A DNA stretch of 64,000 nt. Source: Hyphomicrobiaceae bacterium. GTDB lineage: Bacteria > Pseudomonadota > Alphaproteobacteria > Rhizobiales > Hyphomicrobiaceae. The position numbers and the translations under genes were made by a program. This document shows positions 17,958-27,416 of the stretch, piece after piece; within the stretch, counting starts at the first letter, position 1; every line of letters starts with the position of its first letter. Location of the stretch: contig WBUN01000007.1 of NCBI GenBank assembly GCA_008933705.1, positions 61,829-125,828 on the forward strand, read 5' to 3'. The notes beneath the pieces are model-generated. The model had not been told where the DNA came from and did not search any database. It worked only from the letters and a program-made list of their open reading frames with translations.

Positions 17958-17987
17958 CTACGATGAGCTACGGCAAACTACGACGTT
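17958..17987 (+). repeat. Three 10-bp phased CTACG direct repeats upstream of trbB
   Basis: CTACG occurs at 17958, 17968 and 17978, each exactly 10 bp apart and so on the same helical face (CTACGATGAG, CTACGGCAAA, CTACGACGTT). The array lies in the 181-bp non-coding gap between the LysR gene and trbB, so it could be a cooperative regulator-binding site for the trb operon. The regulator is unknown. Confidence 0.4.
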
Positions 17988-18083
17988 TCAGATAAATCCT
18001 GTTGCCCATCTGTAAGTTCTGCATTTCTTGATTGTCCCCATCGTCATCCGATCGTGAGTGCGGATGGCCGAAATGGGGGCACG

Positions 18084-19082
18084 ATGTCCGGTCATCATCA
18101 CAACAGCCAAAAACTGGCGCGTGGCGCACGCATGCTGCGCACCGCGCTCGGGCCGGCTATCGCCCAATACCTCGAGGACCCCGCTGTTGTCGAGGTGATG
18201 TTGAACCCCGATGGCCGGCTCTGGGTCGACCGGCTACGCGAAGGTCTTGTCGCAACCGACGATGTGCTGATCCCGGCCGATGGCGAGCGTATCGTGCGCC
18301 TGGTCGCACATCATGTTGGCGCGGAGGTGCATCCCGGCAGCCCGCGGGTTTCGGCCGAACTCCCCGAGACCGGAGAACGCTTCGAGGGCCTGTTGCCCCC
18401 GGTAGTGATGGCGCCCACTTTCGCGATCCGCAAGCCGGCGGTCGCCGTGTTCACGCTCGCCGATTACGTCGCCGCCGGCATCATGACGGCTGCGCAGGCG
18501 GACGTGCTGCGGCTCGCGGTCGAGCGGCGCAAGAACGTGCTCATCGCCGGCGGCACCTCCACCGGCAAGACGACGTTGACGAACGCCTTGCTGGCGGAGA
18601 TCGCAAAGACCGCCGACCGCGTGGTCCTGATCGAGGACACCCGCGAACTGCAATGCGCCGCGCCGAACCTGGTCGCGTTGCGGACCAAGGACGGCGTCGC
18701 CTCGCTCTCCGATCTGGTGAAGTCGTCGCTGCGGCTGCGCCCCGATCGCATTCCGATTGGCGAAGTGCGCGGCAGCGAAGCTCTCGACTTGCTCAAAGCC
18801 TGGTGCACCGGCCATCCCGGCGGGGTCGGGACTATCCACGCCAACACCGCGATCGGTGCATTACGCCGGCTTGAGCAGCTTGTGCAGGAAGCGGTGCTCA
18901 CCGTTCCCCGTGCCCTGATTGCCGAGACCATCGACATCGTCGCGGTGCTGTCCGGCCGCGGTGCCGAACGTCGCCTGGCCGAGATCGCCCATGTCAATGG
19001 GCTCGATCCGGCGACCGGCGACTACCGCACGCTCAACGCGCTGCTCCCATCCCCACAGCCCTCAAAAGGAGACCGTGAATGA
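18084..19082 (+). CDS. trbB: Conjugal transfer ATPase TrbB (VirB11 type)
   Basis: A hexameric secretion ATPase of the mating-pair-formation type IV secretion system. Walker A is GGTSTGKTT (near residue 156). The Asp box [10 protein letters not shown], the Walker B region [16 protein letters not shown] and the His box [18 protein letters not shown] follow in order. At 332 residues it is normal for TrbB. I start at the ATG 18084 ([17 protein letters not shown]). An in-frame GTG ten codons upstream is possible. It is the first gene of trbBCDEJKLFGI and overlaps trbC by four bases. Confidence 0.92.
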   Translation: MSGHHHNSQKLARGARMLRTALGPAIAQYLEDPAVVEVMLNPDGRLWVDRLREGLVATDDVLIPADGERIVRLVAHHVGAEVHPGSPRVSAELPETGERFEGLLPPVVMAPTFAIRKPAVAVFTLADYVAAGIMTAAQADVLRLAVERRKNVLIAGGTSTGKTTLTNALLAEIAKTADRVVLIEDTRELQCAAPNLVALRTKDGVASLSDLVKSSLRLRPDRIPIGEVRGSEALDLLKAWCTGHPGGVGTIHANTAIGALRRLEQLVQEAVLTVPRALIAETIDIVAVLSGRGAERRLAEIAHVNGLDPATGDYRTLNALLPSPQPSKGDRE

Positions 19083-19414
19083 GCCGGTTTGCTTTGTCTC
19101 GTCTGCGCCGCCGCCTCGCGGAAGCGACGGCGCTTGCCATGGTCATGCTGCTGACGGCGGCGCCGGCCCATGCCTCCGGCTCATCGATGCCGTGGGAAGA
19201 ACCGCTTCAGAAGATCCTCGAATCCATCGAAGGCCCGGTCGCGAAGATTGTTGCGGTCATCATCATCATCACCACCGGCCTGACGCTGGCTTTCGGCGAT
19301 ACGGGCGGCGGTTTCCGCAAGCTGATCCAGATCGTGTTCGGGTTGTCGATTGCCTTCGCAGCCTCGTCCTTCTTTCTCTCCTTCTTCAGCTTTGGCGGCG
19401 GAGCGCTAGTCTGA
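19079..19414 (+). CDS. trbC: Conjugative pilin precursor TrbC (VirB2 type)
   Basis: A 111-residue pilin precursor. A long positively charged N-terminus with a hydrophobic segment (ATALAMVMLLTAAPAHA) forms the signal peptide. The mature part SGSSMPWEEPLQKILESI is followed by two TM segments (IVAVIIIITTGLTLAFG and IVFGLSIAFAASSFFLSFF). This matches RP4 TrbC, which is cleaved and cyclised to form the pilus. It overlaps trbB by ATGA and shares its last base with the trbD start. Confidence 0.9.
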   Translation: MSRFALSRLRRRLAEATALAMVMLLTAAPAHASGSSMPWEEPLQKILESIEGPVAKIVAVIIIITTGLTLAFGDTGGGFRKLIQIVFGLSIAFAASSFFLSFFSFGGGALV

Positions 19415-19677
19415 TGGAGGAAGATGTCCGCGGCTTCTTCGCGCCAGTCCATCGATCCCTCGCCGAGCCGATCCTGCTCGGCGGCGCACCGCGCACGGTC
19501 GCCATCGCCAACGGCACGCTCGCTGGCGCCGTCGGTCTCGGCTTGCGCCTGTGGATCGCCGGTCTCGTCATCTGGGCGATTGGCCATTTCGCGGCCGTGT
19601 GGGCGGCGAAGCGCGACGCCCAGTTCGTCGACGTCGGCCGCCGGCACCTGCGTTACCCCGCTCACATGGACGTGTGA
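19414..19677 (+). CDS. trbD: Conjugal transfer protein TrbD (VirB3 type)
   Basis: A small 87-residue inner-membrane protein with the VirB3/TrbD pattern. A short N-terminus (FFAPVHRSLAEPILLGGAPR, typical of the family) is followed by two hydrophobic segments and the conserved end RRHLRYPAHMDV. The ATG at 19414 overlaps the trbC TGA by one base (TGATG). It sits between pilin and VirB4-type ATPase genes as expected. Confidence 0.9.
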   Translation: MEEDVRGFFAPVHRSLAEPILLGGAPRTVAIANGTLAGAVGLGLRLWIAGLVIWAIGHFAAVWAAKRDAQFVDVGRRHLRYPAHMDV

Positions 19678-19686
19678 GGTGCGCCC

Positions 19687-22182
19687 ATGCTGAACCTCGC
19701 CGAATACCGGAAAAAGAGCGCGCAACTCGCGGACTTCCTGCCCTGGGCCGCGTTGGTCGCACCGGGCGTCGTGCTCAACAAGGACGGATCGTTTCAACGG
19801 ACGGCGCGGTTTCGCGGTCCCGATCTCGACAGCGCCACGCCGGCCGAACTGGTCGGCACGACCGCGCGCCTGAACAATGCGCTGCGCCGTCTCGGCTCCG
19901 GCTGGGCGATCTTCGTCGAAGCACAGCGTCATCCCGCCACCGACTACCCGGAAAGCCTGTTTCCGGAATCTGCCTCGGCCCTTCTCGACATCGAACGCCG
20001 CGAGCAGTTCGAGGACTCCGGCGTCCTGTTCGAGTCGAGCTACTTCCTCACCTTCGTCTGGCTGCCGCCCGCCGAGGAAGCCTCGCGCATGGAAGCCTGG
20101 CTCTACGAGGGCCGTGAGCGCAGTGGGGTCGATCCCTGGGAACTGCTGAAGAGTTTCGTCGATCGTACCGACCGCGTGCTCAATCTCGTCGAAGGCTTCG
20201 TGCCGGAAGCCGACTGGCTCGATGACTCGGAAACGCTGACCTACCTGCATTCGACCATTTCGACCAAACGCCATCGCGTGCGCGTGCCGGAAACGCCAAT
20301 GCACCTCGACGCGTTGCTGGCCGATCAGCCGCTCGCCGGCGGGCTGGAACCGCGGCTTGGCGACTTCCATGTCCGCACGCTCACCGTCGTCGGATTCCCG
20401 ACCTCGACATTCCCCGGAATCCTCGACGACCTCAACCGCCTGGCCTTCGTCTATCGGTGGTCGACGCGCGCCATCATGCTCGACAAGACCGACGCAACGC
20501 GCCTCGTCACGAAAATCCGCCGGCAGTGGTTTGCAAAGCGCAAATCAGTCGCGGCGATCCTGAAGGAGGTGATGACGAACGAGGCGTCGATGTTACTGGA
20601 CACCGACGCCGCGAACAAGGCCGCCGATGCCGACGCGGCCCTGCAAGACCTCGGCTCCGATCAGGTCGGCCAGGTCTATGTGACCGCGACCGTCACGGTG
20701 TGGAACGCCGACCGCACCATAGCCGACGAACGGCTGCGGCTGGTCGAGAAGGTCATCCAGTCGCGCGACTTCACCTGCATCGTGGAAGGCGTCAATGCCA
20801 TCGAAGCCTGGCTCGGCTCGATCCCCGGCCAGACCTACGCGAACGTCCGCCAGCCGCCGATCTCGACGCTCAACCTCGCGCACATGATGCCACTGTCGGC
20901 AGTCTGGGCCGGGCCGGCGCGGGACGAACACCTCGGCATGCCGCCATTGTTCTACGCCAGGACCGAAGGCGCGACGCCGTTCCGTTTCGCGCTCCATGTC
21001 GGCGATGTCGGCCACACCATGATCGTCGGGCCGACCGGGGCGGGCAAGTCCGTGCTGCTCGCTGTGATGGCGCTCCAGTTCCGCCGCTATCGCAATTCGC
21101 AAGTCTTCGTCTTCGATTTCGGCGGCAGCATCCGAGCCGCGACCTTGTCGATGGGCGGCGATTGGCAGGACCTCGGCGGCACGCTTACCGACGAGGCGGA
21201 ATCCACGTCCGTCGCGCTCCAGCCGCTGGCTCTCATCCATCATGTTCTCGAACGGGCCTGGGCCGCCGACTGGCTGGTCGACATTCTCCTGCGCGAGGGC
21301 GTTACGATCACCCCGGATGTTAAGGAATATATCTGGGCGGCGCTGACGTCGCTGGCCTCGGCGCCGGTCGAGGAGCGCACCATCACCGGTCTGACGGTGC
21401 TGTTGCAGTCCTCAGTGCTGAAACAAGCGCTGCGTCCCTACTGCATCGGCGGCGCGCATGGTCGGCTGCTTGACGCCGAGCACGAATATCTCGGCACGGC
21501 GAACGTCCAGGCCTTCGAGACCGAAGGGCTTGTCGGCACCAGGGCGGCGCCGGCCGTTCTCTCTTACCTGTTCCACCGCATCGAGGCCCGCTTCGACGGC
21601 CGACCGAGCCTGCTCGTCATCGACGAGGGCTGGCGGGCGCTCGACGACGGTGGCTTCGCCGACAAGATCAAGGAATGGCTCAAGACGCTGCGGAAGAAGA
21701 ACGTCAGCGTGGTCTTTTCCTCGCAGTCGCTGGCCGACATCGAGGCGTCGCCGATCGCGCCCGTCTTGGTCGAGAGCTGCCCGACGCGCATCTTCCTCGC
21801 CAACGAGCGCGCCATCGAGCCGCAGATCACCGCCGTCTATGAGCGGTTTGGGCTTAATTCCCGTCAGATCGAGATCATCGCGCGGGCGACCCCGAAGCGC
21901 GATTACTACTGCCAGTCGCGACGCGGCAACCGCTTGTTTGAGCTGGGGCTTGGCTCCGTCGCGCTGGCGCTGTGCGCATCGTCGGACAAGGCCGCGCACG
22001 CGCTGATCGACGAGCTGCTGCGCGATGGCGCGCGGCCGTACTTCCTCGAAGCCTGGCTCTACGCCAACGACCTCGCCTGGGCCGCCGACCTCGTTCCCAA
22101 TCTCACGAATGTCATCGATGCGTCCGTTGCAACGCATCAGCCGTCGCGCATCACGCCGTCAGAACAGGAGACGCCATCATGA
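19687..22182 (+). CDS. trbE: Conjugal transfer ATPase TrbE (VirB4 type)
   Basis: An 831-residue VirB4-family ATPase that energises pilus assembly and substrate transfer at the inner membrane. The CagE/TrbE/VirB N-terminal domain fills roughly the first 400 residues. Walker A GPTGAGKSVLL starts at residue 448, and Walker B LLVIDEGWRAL lies near residue 640. It ends with the family segment RDYYCQSRRGNRLFELGLG. Length is normal. It overlaps trbJ by ATGA. Confidence 0.93.
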   Translation: MLNLAEYRKKSAQLADFLPWAALVAPGVVLNKDGSFQRTARFRGPDLDSATPAELVGTTARLNNALRRLGSGWAIFVEAQRHPATDYPESLFPESASALLDIERREQFEDSGVLFESSYFLTFVWLPPAEEASRMEAWLYEGRERSGVDPWELLKSFVDRTDRVLNLVEGFVPEADWLDDSETLTYLHSTISTKRHRVRVPETPMHLDALLADQPLAGGLEPRLGDFHVRTLTVVGFPTSTFPGILDDLNRLAFVYRWSTRAIMLDKTDATRLVTKIRRQWFAKRKSVAAILKEVMTNEASMLLDTDAANKAADADAALQDLGSDQVGQVYVTATVTVWNADRTIADERLRLVEKVIQSRDFTCIVEGVNAIEAWLGSIPGQTYANVRQPPISTLNLAHMMPLSAVWAGPARDEHLGMPPLFYARTEGATPFRFALHVGDVGHTMIVGPTGAGKSVLLAVMALQFRRYRNSQVFVFDFGGSIRAATLSMGGDWQDLGGTLTDEAESTSVALQPLALIHHVLERAWAADWLVDILLREGVTITPDVKEYIWAALTSLASAPVEERTITGLTVLLQSSVLKQALRPYCIGGAHGRLLDAEHEYLGTANVQAFETEGLVGTRAAPAVLSYLFHRIEARFDGRPSLLVIDEGWRALDDGGFADKIKEWLKTLRKKNVSVVFSSQSLADIEASPIAPVLVESCPTRIFLANERAIEPQITAVYERFGLNSRQIEIIARATPKRDYYCQSRRGNRLFELGLGSVALALCASSDKAAHALIDELLRDGARPYFLEAWLYANDLAWAADLVPNLTNVIDASVATHQPSRITPSEQETPS

Positions 22183-22931
22183 TTCTGTCCGTATTCCGCT
22201 TGCGTTATCGCCACCCGATTGCGGCGGGTGCGCTCGTGCTTGCCGTGACGTTTGCACCCGGCAGCACCGATGCATTTGACATCGTCTACGACCCGTCGAA
22301 CTACGCGCAGAACGTCCTGACCGCCGCACGCGCGCTTCAGCAGATCAACAACCAGATCACCTCGCTCGCCAATCAGACGCAGATGCTGATCAACCAGGCG
22401 AAGCACCTCGCCAGCCTGCCAACGTCTGTCCTCTCCCAGATCGACGGCAACTTCGCCGAGATGAAGCGGCTGATGGGTGAGGCCGACAAATTGGCCTACA
22501 ACGTCGGCAATATCGAGACACAGTTCTCGTCGACCTTCCAGAACTTCGCGGTCGGCAAGACCGACGCGCAGCTCATCACGTCCGCACGCGACCGTTGGCA
22601 GCAATCGCTGTCGGCCTACGAGCACTCGCTGAAGGCCGGAGCGGTCGCCGTGCAGAACCTCGACGGCACGCGCGCCCAGACCAGCACGCTGGTCGACTCC
22701 AGCCAGTCGGCCGTCGGCGTGCTTCAGGCGACGCAGGCCGGCAACCAACTCATCGGCGTCCAGACCCGGCAACTTGCCGACCTCACCGCGATGCTCGCCG
22801 CACAGGGCAGAGCCGACGCCCTTGAGAACTCCCGCAAGGCCGCGGCGCAGGAGCAGTCGCGCGAACAGCTCAGCCGCTTCCTGACCGGAAGCAGCTACAG
22901 CCCGACGCCCGTTCGCATGTTCCATGACTGA
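22179..22931 (+). CDS. trbJ: Conjugal transfer protein TrbJ (VirB5 type)
   Basis: A 250-residue exported protein. The signal peptide is AAGALVLAVTFAPGSTDA, then the family start FDIVYDPSNYAQNVLTAARALQQINNQI. A long Gln/Ala-rich helical body follows, with the typical end EQSREQLSRFLTG. VirB5-type proteins are minor pilus-tip components. The start at 22179 is fixed by the ATGA overlap with trbE. Confidence 0.9.
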   Translation: MILSVFRLRYRHPIAAGALVLAVTFAPGSTDAFDIVYDPSNYAQNVLTAARALQQINNQITSLANQTQMLINQAKHLASLPTSVLSQIDGNFAEMKRLMGEADKLAYNVGNIETQFSSTFQNFAVGKTDAQLITSARDRWQQSLSAYEHSLKAGAVAVQNLDGTRAQTSTLVDSSQSAVGVLQATQAGNQLIGVQTRQLADLTAMLAAQGRADALENSRKAAAQEQSREQLSRFLTGSSYSPTPVRMFHD

Positions 22932-22941
22932 GGGGACGACG

Positions 22942-23208
22942 ATGGATTGGAAAGTTGCAACCCGAGTTGTCGCCGTCCTCGCATTTGCCGTGATCGTGGC
23001 GGCTTGCGCCATTGCGTTGCGTCCCGACGCCACCGAGGAAACACCCGCGTCGACCGCTCAGTCACAGAGCGAGGAGCCTGCATCCAGCGAATTGCTCCGC
23101 TGCCGCGAGATCGGCGCGGCCGCGCTCGACGACGCCGGTTGCAAGAAGGCGTGGGCGGACAGCCGCCGTCATTTCCTGGAAGGCGATGCTGGGCGCACGC
23201 GGCCATGA
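22942..23208 (+). CDS. trbK: Putative entry-exclusion lipoprotein TrbK
   Basis: A small 88-residue protein with an N-terminal hydrophobic stretch ending in a lipobox-like sequence (AFAVIVAAC). A hydrophilic Glu/Ser-rich region and two later cysteines follow (RCREIG, DDAGCKKAW). Position between trbJ and trbL, size and lipoprotein character fit TrbK, which blocks redundant entry of the same element in RP4-like systems. An in-frame ATG at 22924 overlaps the trbJ end, but 22942 is better placed after GGGGACGACG. The gene overlaps trbL by four bases. Confidence 0.75.
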   Translation: MDWKVATRVVAVLAFAVIVAACAIALRPDATEETPASTAQSQSEEPASSELLRCREIGAAALDDAGCKKAWADSRRHFLEGDAGRTRP

Positions 23209-24554
23209 ACACCGGCGTCATCGACCGCTTTCTGGAGACATTTACCCGCTACATTGATAGCGGCTTCGGCCTGCTCGGCGGCGAGATCGGATTCCTCACC
23301 TCCACACTGATCGTCATCGACATCACGCTGGCGGGCCTGTTCTGGGCCTGGGGCGTCGACGAAGACGTGCTTGCCCGTCTCATCAGGAAGACGCTCTATA
23401 TCGGCTTCTTCGCCTTCATCATCGGTAACTTCAACCGGCTCGCCGGGATCGTCTTCCAGTCCTTCAGCGGCCTCGGCCTGAAGGCGGGCGGATCGTCGCT
23501 CACGGCCGACACATTGCTCCAGCCCGGCCGCGTCGCGCTGGTCGGCATCGACGCCGGCATGCCCATCCTCAAGGCCGCCGGCGACCTGATGGGCTACATC
23601 TCGTTCTTCGAGAATTTTGTGCAGATCATGGTGCTGATGATCGCCTGGGCGATCGTGCTCATCGCCTTCTTCATTCTCGCGGTCCAGATATTCGTCACGC
23701 TGATCGAGTTCAAATTGACCACGCTCGCGGGCTTCGTGCTGATCCCGTTCGCGCTGTTCAACAAGACCGCGTTCCTCGCCGAAAAGGTCCTCGGCAACAT
23801 TGTCGCCTCCGGCGTCAAGATTCTCGTGCTCGCCGTGATCGTCGGCATCGGCTCCGGCCTGTTCAGCGAATTCACGACCGGCTTCTCCGGTACACCGACC
23901 ATCACCGACGCGCTGGCGCTTGTGCTCGGCGCGCTGTCGCTGATGGGATTGTCGATCTTCGGTCCCGGCATCGCTACCGGACTTGTTTCCGGCGCGCCGC
24001 AACTCGGTGCAGGCGCCGCCGTCGGCACTGGCCTTGCCGTCGCCGGCATCGGTGCGGCCGGCGTCATGGGCGCAAGCGCTGGCCTCTCCGGCGCGGCGAG
24101 CGCGGTTGGCGGCGGCGGACGCATGACCGCGGCCGCCGCGCGCGGAGGTGCGTATCTCGCCGGCAGCACATCGAGCGCCTATGGCGCCGGCGCATCCGGC
24201 CAGAGCCGCATGGGCGCCGTCGCTGCCGGTCTGGGCGGCGTTACAAGGGCCGGCGCATCCGCAGCTATCCAGCCTGTGCGACAGGCTGCATCGCGCGCCG
24301 CCGCATCCCTCAAATCGAGTTACGCAGCCGGCCGCGCCGCCGCCACGGGCGGACCATCCTCACCGGCAACAGCCGCGGGCGCTTCAGCCGCTCAAACCCC
24401 TTTAGCATCCGGCGCACCACCGGCCTGGGCCGCGCGCATGAAGCGCAGCCAGACCTTGAGCCACGGCGCGACCGCCGCTGCCCATGCCGTGCGTTTGGGC
24501 GATCACGGCGGCGGCTCCATGTCCGTGTCCCTCCATCAGGATGATCATAAATGA
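23205..24554 (+). CDS. trbL: Conjugal transfer membrane protein TrbL (VirB6 type)
   Basis: A 449-residue polytopic inner-membrane channel component. The family start NTGVIDRFLETFTRYIDSGFG is followed by about six TM segments up to residue 270. A long Ala/Gly/Ser-rich C-terminal tail (GAAVGTGLAVAGIGAAGVMG onward) is common in TrbL. The ATG at 23205 overlaps the trbK stop. The gene overlaps trbF by ATGA. Confidence 0.92.
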   Translation: MNTGVIDRFLETFTRYIDSGFGLLGGEIGFLTSTLIVIDITLAGLFWAWGVDEDVLARLIRKTLYIGFFAFIIGNFNRLAGIVFQSFSGLGLKAGGSSLTADTLLQPGRVALVGIDAGMPILKAAGDLMGYISFFENFVQIMVLMIAWAIVLIAFFILAVQIFVTLIEFKLTTLAGFVLIPFALFNKTAFLAEKVLGNIVASGVKILVLAVIVGIGSGLFSEFTTGFSGTPTITDALALVLGALSLMGLSIFGPGIATGLVSGAPQLGAGAAVGTGLAVAGIGAAGVMGASAGLSGAASAVGGGGRMTAAAARGGAYLAGSTSSAYGAGASGQSRMGAVAAGLGGVTRAGASAAIQPVRQAASRAAASLKSSYAAGRAAATGGPSSPATAAGASAAQTPLASGAPPAWAARMKRSQTLSHGATAAAHAVRLGDHGGGSMSVSLHQDDHK

Positions 24555-25237
24555 ATCTCTTCCGCCGTCCCTCCGTGCGCTACGCGCGCACGCCCGAACC
24601 CGAAACTCCGTATCTCAAAGCCGCGCAGGTCTGGGACGAGCGCATCGGCTCTGCGCGCGTGCAAGCAAAGAACTGGCGACTCATGGCCTTCGGCTCGCTG
24701 GTGCTCGCCGGCGGCTTCGCGGCCGCGCTGGTGTGGCAATCGACGCAGGGCACGGTCGTTCCCTGGGTGGTTCAAGTCGACAAGTTCGGCGAGGCGCAGG
24801 CGATCGCGTCCGCCGTCGCGGACTACAAGCCGACCGATCCGCAGATCGCGTGGCATCTCGCGCGCTTCATCGAGCAGGTGCGCAGCATTCCGGCTGACCC
24901 CGTCGTCGTGCGACAGAACTGGCTGCGCGCCTACGACTACACGACCGATCGCGGCGCCATCGCATTGAACGATTACGCGCGCGGCAACGATCCCTTCGCG
25001 AAGGTCGGCAAGCAGCAGGTCGCGGTCGAAATCTCAAGCGTCATTCGCGCCTCGCCGGAATCATTCCGCATCGCCTGGCTGGAGCGCCGTTACGAGAATG
25101 GTCAGCTCTCCGGCACCGAACGCTGGACCGCCATCCTGACCATCGTAATCCAGCAGCCGCGCAGCGCCGACAAGCTGCGCGCCAATCCGCTCGGTGTGTT
25201 CGTCAACGCAATCAACTGGTCGAAGGAGATGGGGTGA
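24551..25237 (+). CDS. trbF: Conjugal transfer protein TrbF (VirB8 type)
   Basis: A 228-residue bitopic inner-membrane protein. The cytoplasmic start FRRPSVRYARTPEPETPY and AAQVWDERIGSARVQAKNWR precedes one TM helix (LMAFGSLVLAGGFAAALVW). A periplasmic VirB8-like domain ends in the INWSKEMG motif usual for TrbF. VirB8 proteins nucleate the secretion channel. Its TGA overlaps the next start (GTGATG). Confidence 0.92.
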   Translation: MNLFRRPSVRYARTPEPETPYLKAAQVWDERIGSARVQAKNWRLMAFGSLVLAGGFAAALVWQSTQGTVVPWVVQVDKFGEAQAIASAVADYKPTDPQIAWHLARFIEQVRSIPADPVVVRQNWLRAYDYTTDRGAIALNDYARGNDPFAKVGKQQVAVEISSVIRASPESFRIAWLERRYENGQLSGTERWTAILTIVIQQPRSADKLRANPLGVFVNAINWSKEMG

Positions 25238-26256
25238 TGGGGGACAACAGAAAAAATGCTGCGCCGGCGCTGATCGCCATGATGCTGGCGACGACAGCGC
25301 TTGCCGGCTGCGCCAACAAGTTCATTCCGCCGGACATCGACTACGACGATGCCGCGCCCGCCGTGCTCAGCGCCGATCCGGTCGGGCCGGTGCAGGTCGT
25401 CGAGCTGCCGAAGCCACTGCCGTTGCCCGGCCAGTTGAAGCCCGTCGGCGGAAAGAAGCCGAAGCCCGAACCGACCGATCCGAAGAAGCGCGTCGCCCAG
25501 GCCAATGAAGCGGCGCGGATGCAGCCGGTGCGTAATGGCTTCATCAACGCCGTGCAGGTTTATCCCTTCGTCGTCGGCGCGCTCTATCAAGTCTACGCCG
25601 CGCCCGGACAAGTGACCGACATCGCGCTTCAGCCCGGCGAGCAACTTGTCGGCGCAGGCCCCGTCGCCGCCGGTGACACCGTGCGCTGGATCGTCGGCGA
25701 TACGCTCAGCGGCTCCGGTCAGGCCGCCCAGGTCCACATCCTCGTCAAGCCGACGCGACCCGACCTTCAGACCAACCTCGTCATCAACACCAACCTGCGC
25801 ACCTATCACATGGAACTGCGCTCGACCGAGAAGACCTACATGGCCTCGGTGTCGTGGCAGTATCCGCAGGATCAGTTGATCGCGCTGCGTCGGCAGAATG
25901 CGCAAGCCGCACTGACGCAGCCGGTCGCGTCTGGCGTCGACATCTCGAAGCTGAACTTCCGTTATGCAATCGAGGGCGATAGCGCGCCGTGGCGGCCGCT
26001 GCGCGCCTTCGACGATGGCAACAAGGTCTATATCGAGTTTCCGTCGGGGATCGGGCAGGGCGAGATGCCGCCGCTGTTCGTCATCGGATCCTCCGGCAAT
26101 TCCGAACTGGTCAACTATCGCGCTCGACAGAATTACTACGTCGTCGATCGTCTCTTTGCTGCCGCCGAACTCAGGCTGGGCGACAAGGACAGCGAGAAGC
26201 GCGTGCGGATCGTGCGCACCGACGGCCGGCCGGGACGAAGCGCGAGGTTGTTCTGA
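25237..26256 (+). CDS. trbG: Conjugal transfer protein TrbG (VirB9 type)
   Basis: A 339-residue outer-membrane-complex component. An N-terminal signal with lipobox LAGCANKF is followed by a Pro/Lys-rich linker and the VirB9 beta-domain (AVQVYPFVVGALYQVYAAPGQVTDIALQPGE, then TYHMELRSTEKTYMASVSWQYP). I use the ATG at 25237. The adjacent GTG at 25234 would add one residue. It shares one base with trbI (TGATG). Confidence 0.92.
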   Translation: MGDNRKNAAPALIAMMLATTALAGCANKFIPPDIDYDDAAPAVLSADPVGPVQVVELPKPLPLPGQLKPVGGKKPKPEPTDPKKRVAQANEAARMQPVRNGFINAVQVYPFVVGALYQVYAAPGQVTDIALQPGEQLVGAGPVAAGDTVRWIVGDTLSGSGQAAQVHILVKPTRPDLQTNLVINTNLRTYHMELRSTEKTYMASVSWQYPQDQLIALRRQNAQAALTQPVASGVDISKLNFRYAIEGDSAPWRPLRAFDDGNKVYIEFPSGIGQGEMPPLFVIGSSGNSELVNYRARQNYYVVDRLFAAAELRLGDKDSEKRVRIVRTDGRPGRSARLF

Positions 26257-27416
26257 TGACCGACGCTCCAACTTCGCCTCCCGGCGATATCCGGGCCGAG
26301 CTGCGCTTGCGGCCCGAGCAGCCGCGCGTCACGCGCTTGTCGCGCAAAGTGCTCATTACGCTCGGCGGCGTCAGCGCCCTCATCATCATGGCCGCGCTGT
26401 TCTGGGCGCTCGATGCCAACCGGCGCATGAACCAATCGCCGACCGAACTCTACAGCACCGAGAACCGCACGCCGGCAGATGGGCTGGCCGGCCTTCCGAA
26501 GGACTATACCGGCATCCCCAAGCTCGGCCCGGCCCTGCCGGGCGACCTTGGGCGTCCGATTCTGAGTGCGCAGGATGAAGGCAAACCCGTCGTCGCGCCC
26601 GACATCCGAACGCCGCGCGCCGATCCCACCGAACAGCGCCGTCTCGCCGAAATCGAAGCCGCGCGCGTCGCCAAGGTGTTCACCGACAGCCGCGGCGTGC
26701 AGGCGCCTGCGACAGCGCCCGCCGTTGGCCGTGTCGATCCGGGCGCGGCGCAAAACATGCAGGATCGCAAGCTCGCCTTCGTCAACGCGGCCGTCGATCG
26801 GCGCACCGTCACGCCCGATCGCGTGCAGGAGAAGGTGTCGCCCTATGTCGTGCAAGCCGGCACCGTCATTCCGGCAGCGCTAATTACCGGCATCAAATCC
26901 GACCTGCCCGGAACGATCACCGCGCAGGTGACGGAGCAGGTTTACGACACCCCGACCGGCAAGCAGCTCCTCATCCCGCAAGGCGCGCGGCTGATCGGCC
27001 AGTACGACAGCCAGGTCGCATTCGGGCAGTCGCGCGTGCTGCTCGTCTGGAATCGCATCATCATGCCCAACGGCACGTCGATCGTTCTGGAAAGGCAACC
27101 GGGCGCCGACGCCGAAGGCTATTCCGGGCTCGAGGACGACGTCGATTATCATTGGGGTCAGCTTTTCAAGGCGGCGATCCTCTCGACCTTGCTCGGCGTC
27201 GGCACCGAGCTCGGATCGAGCAACAACGAAAACGAGATCGCGCGGGCGATCCGCCAGAGCAGCCAGGACACGGCGTCCGATGTCGGCCGTCAGCTCATCC
27301 GACGCCAGCTCAACATTCAGCCGACGCTCACGATCCGACCGGGCTTCCCCGTCCGTGTGATCGTCAATCGCGACCTGATATTGCAGCCCTATGGGGCCGC
27401 GAAGGAGCCGTCATGA
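26256..27416 (+). CDS. trbI: Conjugal transfer protein TrbI (VirB10 type)
   Basis: A 386-residue protein with a cytoplasmic N-terminus, one TM helix (VLITLGGVSALIIMAALFWAL, about residues 30-50), a Pro-rich periplasmic linker and a VirB10 C-terminal domain (YVVQAGTVIPAALITGIKSDLPGTITAQVT, QLLIPQGARLIGQYDSQV, FPVRVIVNRDLILQPY). VirB10 proteins bridge both membranes and sense ATP use. The start at 26256 overlaps trbG. It overlaps the DUF2274 gene by ATGA. Confidence 0.93.
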   Translation: MTDAPTSPPGDIRAELRLRPEQPRVTRLSRKVLITLGGVSALIIMAALFWALDANRRMNQSPTELYSTENRTPADGLAGLPKDYTGIPKLGPALPGDLGRPILSAQDEGKPVVAPDIRTPRADPTEQRRLAEIEAARVAKVFTDSRGVQAPATAPAVGRVDPGAAQNMQDRKLAFVNAAVDRRTVTPDRVQEKVSPYVVQAGTVIPAALITGIKSDLPGTITAQVTEQVYDTPTGKQLLIPQGARLIGQYDSQVAFGQSRVLLVWNRIIMPNGTSIVLERQPGADAEGYSGLEDDVDYHWGQLFKAAILSTLLGVGTELGSSNNENEIARAIRQSSQDTASDVGRQLIRRQLNIQPTLTIRPGFPVRVIVNRDLILQPYGAAKEPS

